Source: DATNFP01 sp035606335 (GTDB taxonomy: Bacteria > Bacteroidota > Bacteroidia > Chitinophagales > Chitinophagaceae). Taken from it: DNA of 14,266 nucleotides. The stretch's first letter is position 1. Each line of letters opens with the position of its first letter. The stretch is from positions 1-14,266 of the forward strand of contig DATNFP010000058.1 of assembly GCA_035606335.1 (NCBI GenBank), written 5' to 3'. The translations under genes were made by a program, and so were the position numbers. Of this stretch, positions 8,068 to 13,805 are shown piece by piece. Under the pieces are notes generated by a model. The model saw nothing but the letters and a program-made list of their open reading frames with translations, was not told the DNA's origin and made no database searches.

Positions 8068-8583
8068 TTACATCACAATTTTATTAAGCTCTACATAAAA
8101 GGCTTCATCCTGTACTACCTGCAGCCCTATTTCATTTAGCAGTGGTGCGATTTTTTCATTCATTCTGTCCGCGATCAGCATGTCTTTTGCTAACTCTTCC
8201 GTGGTACGTATATAGGCAGGTATTTTTTCCTTTACTTTCTGCATCACAGAGGTCCATGAGTGCCCTTTCAGTGTTTTAAGCTTTGGTGTGCATAGCCGGA
8301 AACCTACAGTCCCATGCACTGTTAATAAACTTCTTCGTCGGTTAAATAAGGTATCTTTCTGTTCCTTACAGTATGCTGCCAATATCTCAACTGAATCATT
8401 TTTCTTGGTTTGCAAATGGTTTAGCTCACTGTTATATTTCTCTTTGATGCGCCCCATTTCTGTTTCTATTCTAAATAATATCGCTGCTTCTTTTGTGGCA
8501 GAGCTGGCATATTGAGAGAGTGCTTCTTCGAATTGGACAATAGTTATATTTCCTGATATTTTTGGATCGGCTTTTTTGGGCAT
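8068..8583 (-). CDS. gam: Mu Gam-like host-nuclease inhibitor / DNA-end-binding protein
   Basis: 171 residues, close to the usual size of phage Mu Gam. An N-terminal helical coiled-coil region (about 15-80, EAALSQ...EMGRIKEKYNSELNHLQTKK) is followed by the typical Gam core: CKEQKDTLF...RRRSLLTVHGTVGFRLCTPKLKTL, then W, EKIPAYIRTTEELAKDMLIADR and a C-terminal GLQVVQDEAFYVE. Gam is a Ku-like dimer that threads onto double-stranded DNA ends and shields them from RecBCD-type exonucleases. It is the last gene of the minus-strand module and is separated from its neighbour by 61 bp containing a palindrome. No clear terminator hairpin follows, only a T-run on the minus strand near 8018. The family call is strong; whether it is still a phage gene or a host function is open. 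Confidence 0.87.
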   Translation of the reverse strand: MPKKADPKISGNITIVQFEEALSQYASSATKEAAILFRIETEMGRIKEKYNSELNHLQTKKNDSVEILAAYCKEQKDTLFNRRRSLLTVHGTVGFRLCTPKLKTLKGHSWTSVMQKVKEKIPAYIRTTEELAKDMLIADRMNEKIAPLLNEIGLQVVQDEAFYVELNKIVM

Positions 8584-8631
8584 GCGAATATTGTTTTATC
8601 CTTTTAGGAAAGGTATAAGTATATGGTTTCG

Positions 8632-8658
8632 GATGTTTCGATAATTATCGATGTATCG
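8632..8658. repeat. 14-bp perfect palindrome flanked by 9-bp direct repeats upstream of gam
   Basis: TCGATAATTATCGA (8638-8651) is a perfect palindrome. It is overlapped at both ends by near-identical direct repeats GATGTTTCG (8632-8640) and GATGTATCG (8650-8658), offset by 18 bp. It covers the stop codon of the 76-residue gene and lies about 55 bp upstream of the gam ATG. It could be a binding site for the DnaA-like protein or another regulator. Confidence 0.6.
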
Positions 8659-8875
8659 TTAACAGGCTCGATTCAGGCAGATGATATTTGGTGAGCCTGT
8701 TTATTCTTTTTACAATGCGGGAACGCTCAAGCCTCTTTTTATTTATATCTTCTCCTGATGCCACATGCTTATTTATATCAAGCCAATCACTTATGGCATA
8801 CACTTCTCCCATCATTATGTCTGCTAATGCAGCACTAATATTTAGGTTCGTCTTATTTCTCATATTGTTCTTCAT
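8645..8875 (-). CDS. Unknown small protein of the repressor/Gam module
   Basis: 76 residues. I do not recognise it. The first half is mixed (NLNISAALADIMMGEVYAISDWLDINKHV) and the second half is strongly basic and helical (DINKKRLERSRIVKRINRLTKYH), which could contact nucleic acid. No signal peptide or membrane segment is seen. Its ATG overlaps the stop of the preceding gene by one base (TAATG), so translation is coupled. A second Met at residue 5 is an alternative start. Similar small early proteins are common in Mu-like phages, but no specific match can be claimed. Confidence 0.65.
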   Translation of the reverse strand: MKNNMRNKTNLNISAALADIMMGEVYAISDWLDINKHVASGEDINKKRLERSRIVKRINRLTKYHLPESSLLTIHR

Positions 8876-9207
8876 TATCTTTTTCTTTTTGCTTTGTGTC
8901 TTTTATCAATCACGGCAAGTGTTTCATTCACAGCTATAGTCGTAGGCTGGTCGGGGATGGCTATGCCGCTTTGTGTCCATAGCTGGTAAAAGGCTAATGC
9001 TTCAGCGCCTGTAAACGCCATAGTATATTTTTCCTGCTCCCTGGATAGCATTTTAAAAAACTTGTCATACAGTTCTATAAGGTGTTCCCTTATCAATTCT
9101 TCATGATCGTCAACAGGGGTGAACTCATTTACCTGGTCTTGATACAGGTGGCAAAGGGTTTGCAGGCGGTCATAGCTCATGCGGAACCTGATTAATCGTT
9201 TATCCAT
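8875..9207 (-). CDS. Unknown 110-residue protein of the repressor/Gam module
   Basis: 110 residues, mostly predicted helix: YDRLQTLCHLYQDQV, then an acidic stretch DDHEELIREHLIELYDKFFKML, then FTGAEALAFYQLW, and a very basic tail ending KRHKAKRKR. No signal peptide or known domain is recognised. It overlaps the end of the DnaA-like gene by 16 bp and the start of the next gene by 1 bp, so it belongs to one translationally coupled set. The basic tail suggests nucleic-acid binding. Function unknown. Confidence 0.7.
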   Translation of the reverse strand: MDKRLIRFRMSYDRLQTLCHLYQDQVNEFTPVDDHEELIREHLIELYDKFFKMLSREQEKYTMAFTGAEALAFYQLWTQSGIAIPDQPTTIAVNETLAVIDKRHKAKRKR

Positions 9208-9605
9208 TGTTCTATTGCGTTTTGTGCGGTGATATATTTTTGAGTGAATTGCAGATCCCTTATCTCCAAAAGATTTTTACTCCTTTTAACAGCATCAATG
9301 ATGGTAGCATGGTCCTGCCCGAATAATCTGCCGATAGCTGTAAATGATAAAACGGGGAAATACCGTTGCAGCAGAAGGGCAGAAATATGACGCCCCTCAA
9401 CAAGGTCAGTGCGGCGTATTCTATTGCGATGGAATCCTTTTTCTAATTTTAAAGTGCTACCTACAAGGTTTATCAATTCCTCAGGTGTTTTCTCTTCATG
9501 TTCGGAAACGATCAGTGATATTTTTAATCCTGTAGTATTCCTTATTCTCCGTTCAGCGTCACGGCTTATATCCATTGCCGTTTTTAATCTCAAAGCATAA
9601 CTCAT
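9192..9605 (-). CDS. Free-standing DnaA domain-IV (Bac_DnaA_C-like) DNA-binding protein
   Basis: 137 residues. The part from about 60 to 120 matches the DNA-binding domain IV of DnaA: RRTDLVEGRHISALLLQRYF (helices before the motif) and then FTAIGRLFGQDHATIIDAVKR, equivalent to the DnaA signature (IGxxFGGRDHTTVxHAxxK). The AAA+ ATPase and domain I of true DnaA are absent, so it cannot initiate replication in the normal way. It probably acts as a sequence-specific DNA binder or transcription factor. The signature is altered: one Gly is lost, Arg becomes Gln and the first Thr becomes Ala, while the base-contacting Asp98-His99 pair is kept. It is the first gene of the minus-strand set, and its promoter region is shared with the divergent repressor. 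Confidence 0.85.
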   Translation of the reverse strand: MSYALRLKTAMDISRDAERRIRNTTGLKISLIVSEHEEKTPEELINLVGSTLKLEKGFHRNRIRRTDLVEGRHISALLLQRYFPVLSFTAIGRLFGQDHATIIDAVKRSKNLLEIRDLQFTQKYITAQNAIEQWIND

Positions 9606-9625
9606 AATATAATTATTTATCTATT

Positions 9626-9639
9626 TACAGAGTACTTTA
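9626..9639. promoter_or_regulatory. Operator O1 (TACAG-N4-CTTTA) near the DnaA-like gene start
   Basis: TACAGAGTACTTTA matches the two-arm pattern TACAG-N4-CTGTA with one changed base. It lies 20 bp upstream of the ATG of the DnaA-like gene, in its predicted leader. Together with O2 and O3 it forms a set of three sites between divergent genes, as expected for a phage-type repressor. Confidence 0.6.
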
Positions 9640-9655
9640 ATATTTTTATAATACA

Positions 9656-9689
9656 TTTGCAATTATTCTATTATTATTCGCTAATTTTG
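9656..9689 (+). promoter_or_regulatory. Predicted promoter of the S24 repressor
   Basis: A -33-like TTTG (9656-9659) and an exact -7 match TAATTTTG (9682-9689) are separated by 22 bp, close to Bacteroidota spacing. Transcription would start near 9694, giving an approximately 80-nt leader to the GTG at 9776. That leader contains operators O2 and O3, which suggests autoregulation. Confidence 0.5.
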
Positions 9690-9713
9690 ATAAGCGAAGC
9701 ATTTATTGCAATA

Positions 9714-9721
9714 CAAAAATA
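9714..9721 (-). promoter_or_regulatory. Predicted -7 element of the DnaA-like/Gam operon
   Basis: The minus strand reads TATTTTTG, an exact match to TAnnTTTG. Its upstream edge shares bases with operator O2 (9720-9733), so a repressor on O2 would cover the promoter. A convincing -33 TTTG is not visible at the usual spacing, which lowers confidence. Confidence 0.45.
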
Positions 9722-9733
9722 CAGTATTCTGTA
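9720..9733. promoter_or_regulatory. Operator O2 (TACAG-N4-CTGTA), perfect arms
   Basis: TACAGTATTCTGTA has perfect 5-bp inverted arms around TATT, the best copy of the three sites. It overlaps the upstream edge of the minus-strand -7 element (9714-9721) and lies downstream of the predicted plus-strand start. It is the natural primary site for the S24 repressor encoded from 9776. Confidence 0.68.
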
Positions 9734-9745
9734 ATTACTAGCTAT

Positions 9746-9762
9746 TTGTACAGTACAATGTA
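9746..9762. promoter_or_regulatory. Operator O3 (TACAG-N4-ATGTA), with an overlapping 13-bp palindrome
   Basis: TACAGTACAATGTA (9749-9762) matches the TACAG-N4-CTGTA pattern with one changed base. The overlapping TTGTACAGTACAA (9746-9758) is itself a perfect 6-1-6 palindrome. It lies 13 bp upstream of the repressor GTG, placing it in the repressor leader and upstream of the minus-strand promoter. Confidence 0.6.
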
Positions 9763-9775
9763 AATAACATTTTTT

Positions 9776-10630
9776 GTGGAAGACGTAACAAGAAGATTTT
9801 TAGCGTTTTGTGATTACTTGTTAGCAGAAGGCATAGTTAACAACGATTCCCAGATTGCTGTATCTATCAGCAAAAGCCCGTCATTTATGACCGAATTACG
9901 CAAAGGAAGGTCTAAAGTAGGGCTGGATACCATACAGAATACTGTAAAAACATATCACGATGTAATAAGTGCTGAATGGTTATTGCTGGAAGAAGGCGAA
10001 ATGCTGGATAAGAAAAGGAGCGCTGCCATTAGCCGTGTTAAAAAGAATACTAAAAGCCTGGAACCCATTACAGGTGAAATGATCAGTGTACAGAGCCACA
10101 ATCGCAACGTTGTGCAGATACCCGTTACGGATGTATCGGTGGCTGCAGGAAGTGGCCGGCTAAATGCGGACTTTATAGAAACTGCTGATTTAATAGCCTT
10201 ACCGCAAAATATGGTGGATAAAGGATTTCATCTCTGTGTCCGCAACAGGGGCGAAAGTATGGCGCCTACTATACAGGATAGCTCGTATGTAGTTGTGAGG
10301 TTGCTCGACCGTTCTGAATGGTATAACATCCGTAATGAGCATGTATACGTGGTGACAAATACTGAAGGCAAATCTTATCTCAAACGGGTAAAGAATCGTT
10401 TTCAGCGAGGCTTTATTACTTTAATGAGTGATAACCCTGATAAGGCTTCTTATCCAAATTTTAATTTACAGGAAGAGGAGATCCATAATATATGGTATGC
10501 AGAATGGATAATAAGCGCTAAGATGCCGAACATACATGCACAATATTATGACAGGCTTCAGGATTTGGAAGATAAGTACGAAGACGTGATCAATATGTTA
10601 CAACAAATAGTTCCGGAAAAGAAAAAGTAA
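9776..10630 (+). CDS. S24-family (LexA/CI-like) repressor with N-terminal HTH
   Basis: 284 residues. Residues about 5-75 form an XRE-type helix-turn-helix (FLAFCDYLLAEGIVNNDSQIAVSIS...TELRKGRSKVGLDTIQ...WLLLEEGEM). The S24 peptidase fold spans about 112-250. It has an Ala124-Gly125 candidate self-cleavage site (VSVAAGSG), catalytic Ser161 in RGESMAPTI and Lys203 in KSYLKRVKN, so the Ser-Lys dyad is intact. A C-terminal coiled coil follows (about 255-277). Such proteins repress early phage genes and are released by damage-induced self-cleavage; whether this one cleaves is not known. The start is GTG at 9776, because an in-frame stop lies at 9761 and no ATG lies between. It diverges from the DnaA-like/Gam set across 170 bp holding three operator-like sites. 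Confidence 0.9.
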   Translation: MEDVTRRFLAFCDYLLAEGIVNNDSQIAVSISKSPSFMTELRKGRSKVGLDTIQNTVKTYHDVISAEWLLLEEGEMLDKKRSAAISRVKKNTKSLEPITGEMISVQSHNRNVVQIPVTDVSVAAGSGRLNADFIETADLIALPQNMVDKGFHLCVRNRGESMAPTIQDSSYVVVRLLDRSEWYNIRNEHVYVVTNTEGKSYLKRVKNRFQRGFITLMSDNPDKASYPNFNLQEEEIHNIWYAEWIISAKMPNIHAQYYDRLQDLEDKYEDVINMLQQIVPEKKK

Positions 10631-10649
10631 GATTATTGCTGAGCTTGGT

Positions 10650-11051
10650 CTAATCATCACCGGTAGATACATCAACCCCATCAAGCTCATTATTTACAGA
10701 AATGATTTTCTTTTTCTTGCAGTCAAATTTCACCTCATAGGCGATTACATTTACCGCTCCCCTTTCTTCTTTTATATACCCTGTTATTATATTTTTTTGC
10801 TCATCATTTCCATCTTCACTTACATTATTATCAATCTCATACGATGCCCTCGCTACTTCACCGGTGGCTTTAAATAATGAATCCATCTTTCTCTTCTCTG
10901 CCTTATACTCTTTTAGTGTCACTATTTGTTTCACGAAAATGGAGCTATCAGATTGTATATCAGCTGGTTTCGCCTTCTGTGCGTAAGTATAGCTTGTAGA
11001 TATTGCAAAAGCAAAAAAAGTAAATAGAAGTATTTTACTGGAAGTATTCAT
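10650..11051 (-). CDS. Unknown exported protein
   Basis: 133 residues. A signal peptide is clear (residues 1-24: a basic/polar start, a Phe-rich hydrophobic core, then SYTYA before Q25). The mature part is small, charged and without recognised domains: EYKAEKRKMDSLF helix, an acidic NNVSEDGNDEQ segment, then a beta-rich stretch NVIAYEVKFDCKKKKIISVNN and an acidic end. A single Cys in DCKKKK may be free. It converges with the S24 repressor with 19 bp between stops. No function can be assigned; it may mark the chromosomal flank of the repressor module. Confidence 0.6.
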   Translation of the reverse strand: MNTSSKILLFTFFAFAISTSYTYAQKAKPADIQSDSSIFVKQIVTLKEYKAEKRKMDSLFKATGEVARASYEIDNNVSEDGNDEQKNIITGYIKEERGAVNVIAYEVKFDCKKKKIISVNNELDGVDVSTGDD

Positions 11052-11109
11052 GATCTAAGAAATACAACTCAATATAAAGCAATTATGATAATCGAGAAAA
11101 TATAGATCA

Positions 11110-11385
11110 TTAGACTTTACTCCAATTATGTCTTCTTCTGGCAATATTGAATGTACCAACAAAATTATCGGGGCAAAGTTCCTTCAGGGTTTTACCATGA
11201 CCATATTCAAGATTATTTTTTATTCTCAATGCTTCCCACAGATCCTCATTCCTTAATCTACTACCATCTTCAAAATAATAAGTTCCTCCGTTAGCTTTGT
11301 TAGCTTCAAATAACCCGAATTTCTCGCCACTATTTAGCTTTTCAATTATCTCCTCTATACTTAGGTTTTTTTTGGACCCTAACAT
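11110..11385 (-). CDS. Unknown small cytoplasmic protein
   Basis: 91 residues; not recognised. It begins MLGSKKNLSIEEIIEKLNSG, a typical helix, continues through GGTYYFEDGSRLRNEDLWEAL and a Gly/His turn (EYGHGKTLKEL), and ends RRRHNWSKV. No signal peptide or membrane segment is seen. It reads upstream of the exported protein at 10650-11051 with a 58-bp gap, so they may share a transcript. The long AT-rich gap lies upstream of its ATG. The coding call rests on a plausible amino-acid composition and an uninterrupted frame. Confidence 0.55.
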   Translation of the reverse strand: MLGSKKNLSIEEIIEKLNSGEKFGLFEANKANGGTYYFEDGSRLRNEDLWEALRIKNNLEYGHGKTLKELCPDNFVGTFNIARRRHNWSKV

Positions 11386-11792
11386 ACCAATTAATTATTT
11401 AATAGATAAAAAGATTACATAAGACAAAAAAACGCATACGAAAAACCAGAGATAGAATTTTTTGAGATACTTTTTTATTTCCTCTATTCGTTAGTAAAAG
11501 TACCGAAATGAGATAGATAAATCTTGTTATATTATGATAGATAAAGAAAAATTAATCATAGTTTTTTATATTAATAACTTCAATAGTTTTTTTATTCCAA
11601 ATAGGACTAACCTTGACTAAATACCTATCATATTTAGGCTTAACGAATTAGGTAGAGGATACCCCGGTAAAACCCCCCTTGTCTATCAACCCCGCGGAAA
11701 TAAATAAATATTTATTTTTATTTTATTTCTAATTTTTATTATTTAATTTTAAAGTCCTGCTAAATTTTTTTTAACTAGTTAAATATATCCCC
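11386..11792. other. AT-rich intergenic region between divergent small genes
   Basis: 407 bp with no convincing gene. It is mostly A+T, with three copies of ATAGATAAA (11402-11410, 11513-11521, 11537-11545), a 7-bp hairpin (CTAAATA at 11617-11623, TATTTAG at 11631-11637) and a short C-rich island at about 11659-11697 with runs CCCC, CCCCCC and CCCC. No exact TAnnTTTG element was found for the plus-strand gene that follows. It should hold the promoters of both flanking genes. Confidence 0.5.
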
Positions 11793-12071
11793 ATGGTTGT
11801 AGTATACAAAATTGAAGACTATAAGGTGGATAAAAATACATTCGTAAATTTTCATCCAGACATCGACATTTTCAAATTGTGGGAAAATGTGATAGCAGAT
11901 AATGAAAGCATGATAGAAAAATCGCAGGCTGCAATTATATTCAAATTGATTGGTGGGAAATTTAAAGTTGTGACCGACACTGTACTTTTAATAATACTCA
12001 CTTTTGAGGTTAATAAATTGGCATTTGAGCATAAAGCTCAACCGGATATTTCATTACTTATATCAGGCTAA
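11793..12071 (+). CDS. Unknown small protein with its own terminator
   Basis: 92 residues; not recognised. The start MVVVYKIEDYKVDKNTFVNF is followed by FKLWENVIADNESMIEKSQA, which looks helical, and then strands AIIFKLIGGKFKVVTDTVLLIILTFEV and the end QPDISLLISG. The alternating strands could be a small alpha/beta domain, or the N-terminal half of a longer protein whose remainder is lost; the frame simply ends with two tandem stops. The hydrophobic VLLIILTF run is too short for a confident membrane segment. The hairpin terminator at 12146-12184 lies downstream in the correct orientation, supporting a real plus-strand transcript. It is isolated between divergent and convergent neighbours. Confidence 0.55.
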   Translation: MVVVYKIEDYKVDKNTFVNFHPDIDIFKLWENVIADNESMIEKSQAAIIFKLIGGKFKVVTDTVLLIILTFEVNKLAFEHKAQPDISLLISG

Positions 12072-12145
12072 TAATTCTAACAAAAGACAGAATTATATAC
12101 ATTACTATTTCCAGAATTATAAGCATTGCTTTCCATAAAAGAAAA

Positions 12146-12184
12146 AAAGAAGCTTAGGTGAAAACCCAGGCTTCTTTAATTTTT
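12146..12184 (+). terminator. Intrinsic terminator after the 92-residue gene
   Basis: The arms AAAGAAGCTTAGGT (12146-12159) and ACCCAGGCTTCTTT (12164-12177) pair over 14 positions with one G-U wobble and one mismatch around a GAAA loop. Five T residues follow at 12180-12184. The orientation fits termination of the plus-strand gene ending at 12071. Confidence 0.82.
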
Positions 12185-12306
12185 ACTAACCGTACGCAAA
12201 CTAATATCAAAAATGCAATAAATAAATTACCTTAAAATGAAGTAATTATGAATTAATACTATTGTTTTGCCGGACTACAAATTGTGTTGTAATAAATAGG
12301 AAAGCT

Positions 12307-12852
12307 TTAATTTCTTGCCTTGCTTTGTCTTGTAAAAAGTAATAAGTACACAATGATAAACAACATTGAGGTAACTGCAGATGCTACTATTTTCAGGAGC
12401 AGGTAGCTGATATTACCCGGGCTCCATAGCTCAATGGTAAAGAATACGATATGATGTAATAGAATAAGAAATCCGCTGTAAACAAGAAAAGGCATCCATC
12501 CCATATTTTTTATAGATGGAGATTGATTTGCGTATTCAGATAAATTTTTTGGCAGCAATGCGCTTAGTACATTGGTACGTAAATAAGCTATGAATACCGT
12601 TGCGCATGCGTGTATACCCGCAGTATTCATAAATGTGTCAACAGTAAGGCCTGTAATAAATCCCAGGATAAGTAACCCGACTACAGATATTTCAAAAGGC
12701 AGTAGCAGTATAAATAAAGGATACACATAAGGTATGAAAACCGGAAAGCCTGCAGGATCCAGCCACCAGCGCAGCGTAATCTTGTTCAGTATCAGTACTT
12801 GTAAAAGTATGATAAAACAAAATCGCAGGAAATTTCTTAAATAAATACTCAT
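12307..12852 (-). CDS. mreD: Rod shape-determining protein MreD
   Basis: 181 residues. An almost entirely hydrophobic protein with about five or six membrane segments (for example FCFIILLQVLIL, YPLFILLLPF, VVGLLILGFITGLTVDTF, FLVYSGFLILLHHIVFF, MLFIIVYLLLF). The FITGLTVDTFMNTAGIHA region corresponds to the conserved G-x-x-x-D-x-F/Y...G-x-H/N-A segment of MreD. MreD is an inner-membrane part of the elongasome that links MreB filaments to peptidoglycan synthases. Its ATG overlaps the mreC stop by one base (TAATG), giving strong translational coupling. The cluster ends here: pbp2 and rodA, which often follow in Bacteroidota, are absent and a plus-strand terminator lies beyond. Confidence 0.9.
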   Translation of the reverse strand: MSIYLRNFLRFCFIILLQVLILNKITLRWWLDPAGFPVFIPYVYPLFILLLPFEISVVGLLILGFITGLTVDTFMNTAGIHACATVFIAYLRTNVLSALLPKNLSEYANQSPSIKNMGWMPFLVYSGFLILLHHIVFFTIELWSPGNISYLLLKIVASAVTSMLFIIVYLLLFTRQSKARN

Positions 12853-13703
12853 TATTTAATCTTTGCTGAATCCTCTATTTGTTTTCGTTCAGCACCTAAT
12901 TTATTTTCTACAACATACACATATTGCAGGTTACGGAAATTAGTGCTTGGACGTAAATATAAAAGCTGCAAGTTGTTTTTCTTTATTGTTTCAATATTGA
13001 ATACAGTACCGATCAGCACATCTGCAGGGAAAAATGAATAACTTGTTGTAAAGATGGAATCGCCGGCCTTTACTTTTATTTGCTGAGATACATCTCTCAT
13101 CAGCATCACATCAGGTTTCTTCTCATCCCATGTTACATAACCATAAGTACCATCTTTCAATTTGGCGCTCACTTTTTGTTCTACACTTAATACTGAAAGA
13201 ATGCTGGCGAAGTTTTTTGATACATGTACCACCCTGCCTACAACACCATTACCTGAGATAACAGCCATATTTCTTTCTATACCCGTTGAGCTTCCACGAT
13301 TGATGGTGATAAAATTATTAGCAGAACTTACTGAATTATTTATTACCCTCGCTGTGTGATAGATATAGTCTGCATAACGAACTACATGTGTAGAGTCGGC
13401 AGGTGCGACTACTCTATGCACAGTGCTATCTTTTACTACCTCAATGCTATTGATAGTAGATATCTTTTCCCGCAGTCTTGCATTTTCATTCAATAGGCTG
13501 TCATTCATTCTTCGTAATCCGAAATAATAAACAACATCATTCTGCTTCTGATACATTAGGCCTGTCATCCTGTTGGCCGAGCTTGTTATATCATTTCCCT
13601 GCAGGGTTTTAGTGTGGGCAATAAGCACAATGCACACTATCTCCAAAACAAGAAATAGTATGAAGTTGAAAAATCTTCTTATGAAAAGAATAAAATTGCG
13701 CAC
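12852..13703 (-). CDS. mreC: Rod shape-determining protein MreC
   Basis: 283 residues. It starts with an inner-membrane anchor (about 10-30, FFNFILFLVLEIVCIVLIA). A coiled-coil region (about 50-85, MNDSLLNENARLREKISTIN) that mediates dimerisation follows, and then the periplasmic beta-barrel MreC domain (about 110-270) with YHTARVINNSVSSANNFITINRGSSTGI, GVVGRVVHVSKNFASILSVL and GDSIFTTSYSFFPADVLIGTV. MreC scaffolds PBP2 and connects it with MreB. The start is GTG at 13703: the frame has no ATG back to a stop near 13736, and the resulting MRNFILFIRRF start fits Bacteroidota MreC. It follows mreB after about 102 bp and is coupled to mreD. Confidence 0.93.
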   Translation of the reverse strand: MRNFILFIRRFFNFILFLVLEIVCIVLIAHTKTLQGNDITSSANRMTGLMYQKQNDVVYYFGLRRMNDSLLNENARLREKISTINSIEVVKDSTVHRVVAPADSTHVVRYADYIYHTARVINNSVSSANNFITINRGSSTGIERNMAVISGNGVVGRVVHVSKNFASILSVLSVEQKVSAKLKDGTYGYVTWDEKKPDVMLMRDVSQQIKVKAGDSIFTTSYSFFPADVLIGTVFNIETIKKNNLQLLYLRPSTNFRNLQYVYVVENKLGAERKQIEDSAKIK

Positions 13704-13746
13704 CTCTTTATGACGATAACCGGAAACGGTAATTTAAATATCAGGA

Positions 13747-13754
13747 CAAAAATA
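13747..13754 (-). promoter_or_regulatory. Possible internal promoter element before mreC
   Basis: The minus strand reads TATTTTTG, an exact TAnnTTTG match, 43 bp upstream of the mreC GTG in the mreB-mreC gap. No convincing -33 element is seen, so it may be chance. Confidence 0.3.
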
Positions 13755-13805
13755 AATCACTTCAAGAACGTACGCTATTTTCTTATCTCTTACTGCATTA
13801 AGAAG

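Larger units (their letters stand above)
8068..10630. mobile_element. Candidate Mu-like phage early-control remnant or domesticated repressor/Gam module
   Basis: An S24 repressor diverges from a coupled minus-strand set: DnaA-domain-IV protein, two small unknowns, then Gam. This is the layout of the regulatory/early end of a Mu-like transposable phage. MuA-type transposase, MuB-type ATPase, integrase, lysis and virion genes are all missing, and a chromosomal-looking M43 protease follows directly after Gam. All five reading frames are intact. I could not find end repeats or a target duplication by eye, so the borders are those of the genes only. Confidence 0.5.

Noticed and set aside
8688..8939. 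Plus-strand open frame of 83 codons
   Set aside because: It runs antisense to two coupled minus-strand genes and is a Phe/Leu-rich reading of Lys-rich coding sequence.
9192..9605. Chromosomal replication initiator DnaA and a replication origin
   Set aside because: The protein has only the domain-IV-like part, with no AAA+ motifs, and no cluster of DnaA boxes or adjacent dnaN/recF-type genes is seen.
8068..10630. A complete Mu-like prophage
   Set aside because: Only control/early-type genes are present. No transposase, MuB-type ATPase, portal, capsid, tail or lysis gene lies in the window, and the left neighbour is a normal secreted protease.
11386..11792. CRISPR array or tRNA in the AT-rich gap
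   Set aside because: There are no regularly spaced repeats of 24-40 bp and no cloverleaf or CCA-type 3' end; the short repeats are too few and unevenly spaced.
12088..12121. 10-bp direct repeat CAGAATTATA (12088 and 12112)
   Set aside because: Only two short copies exist in AT-rich DNA just after a gene; there is no array or associated feature.
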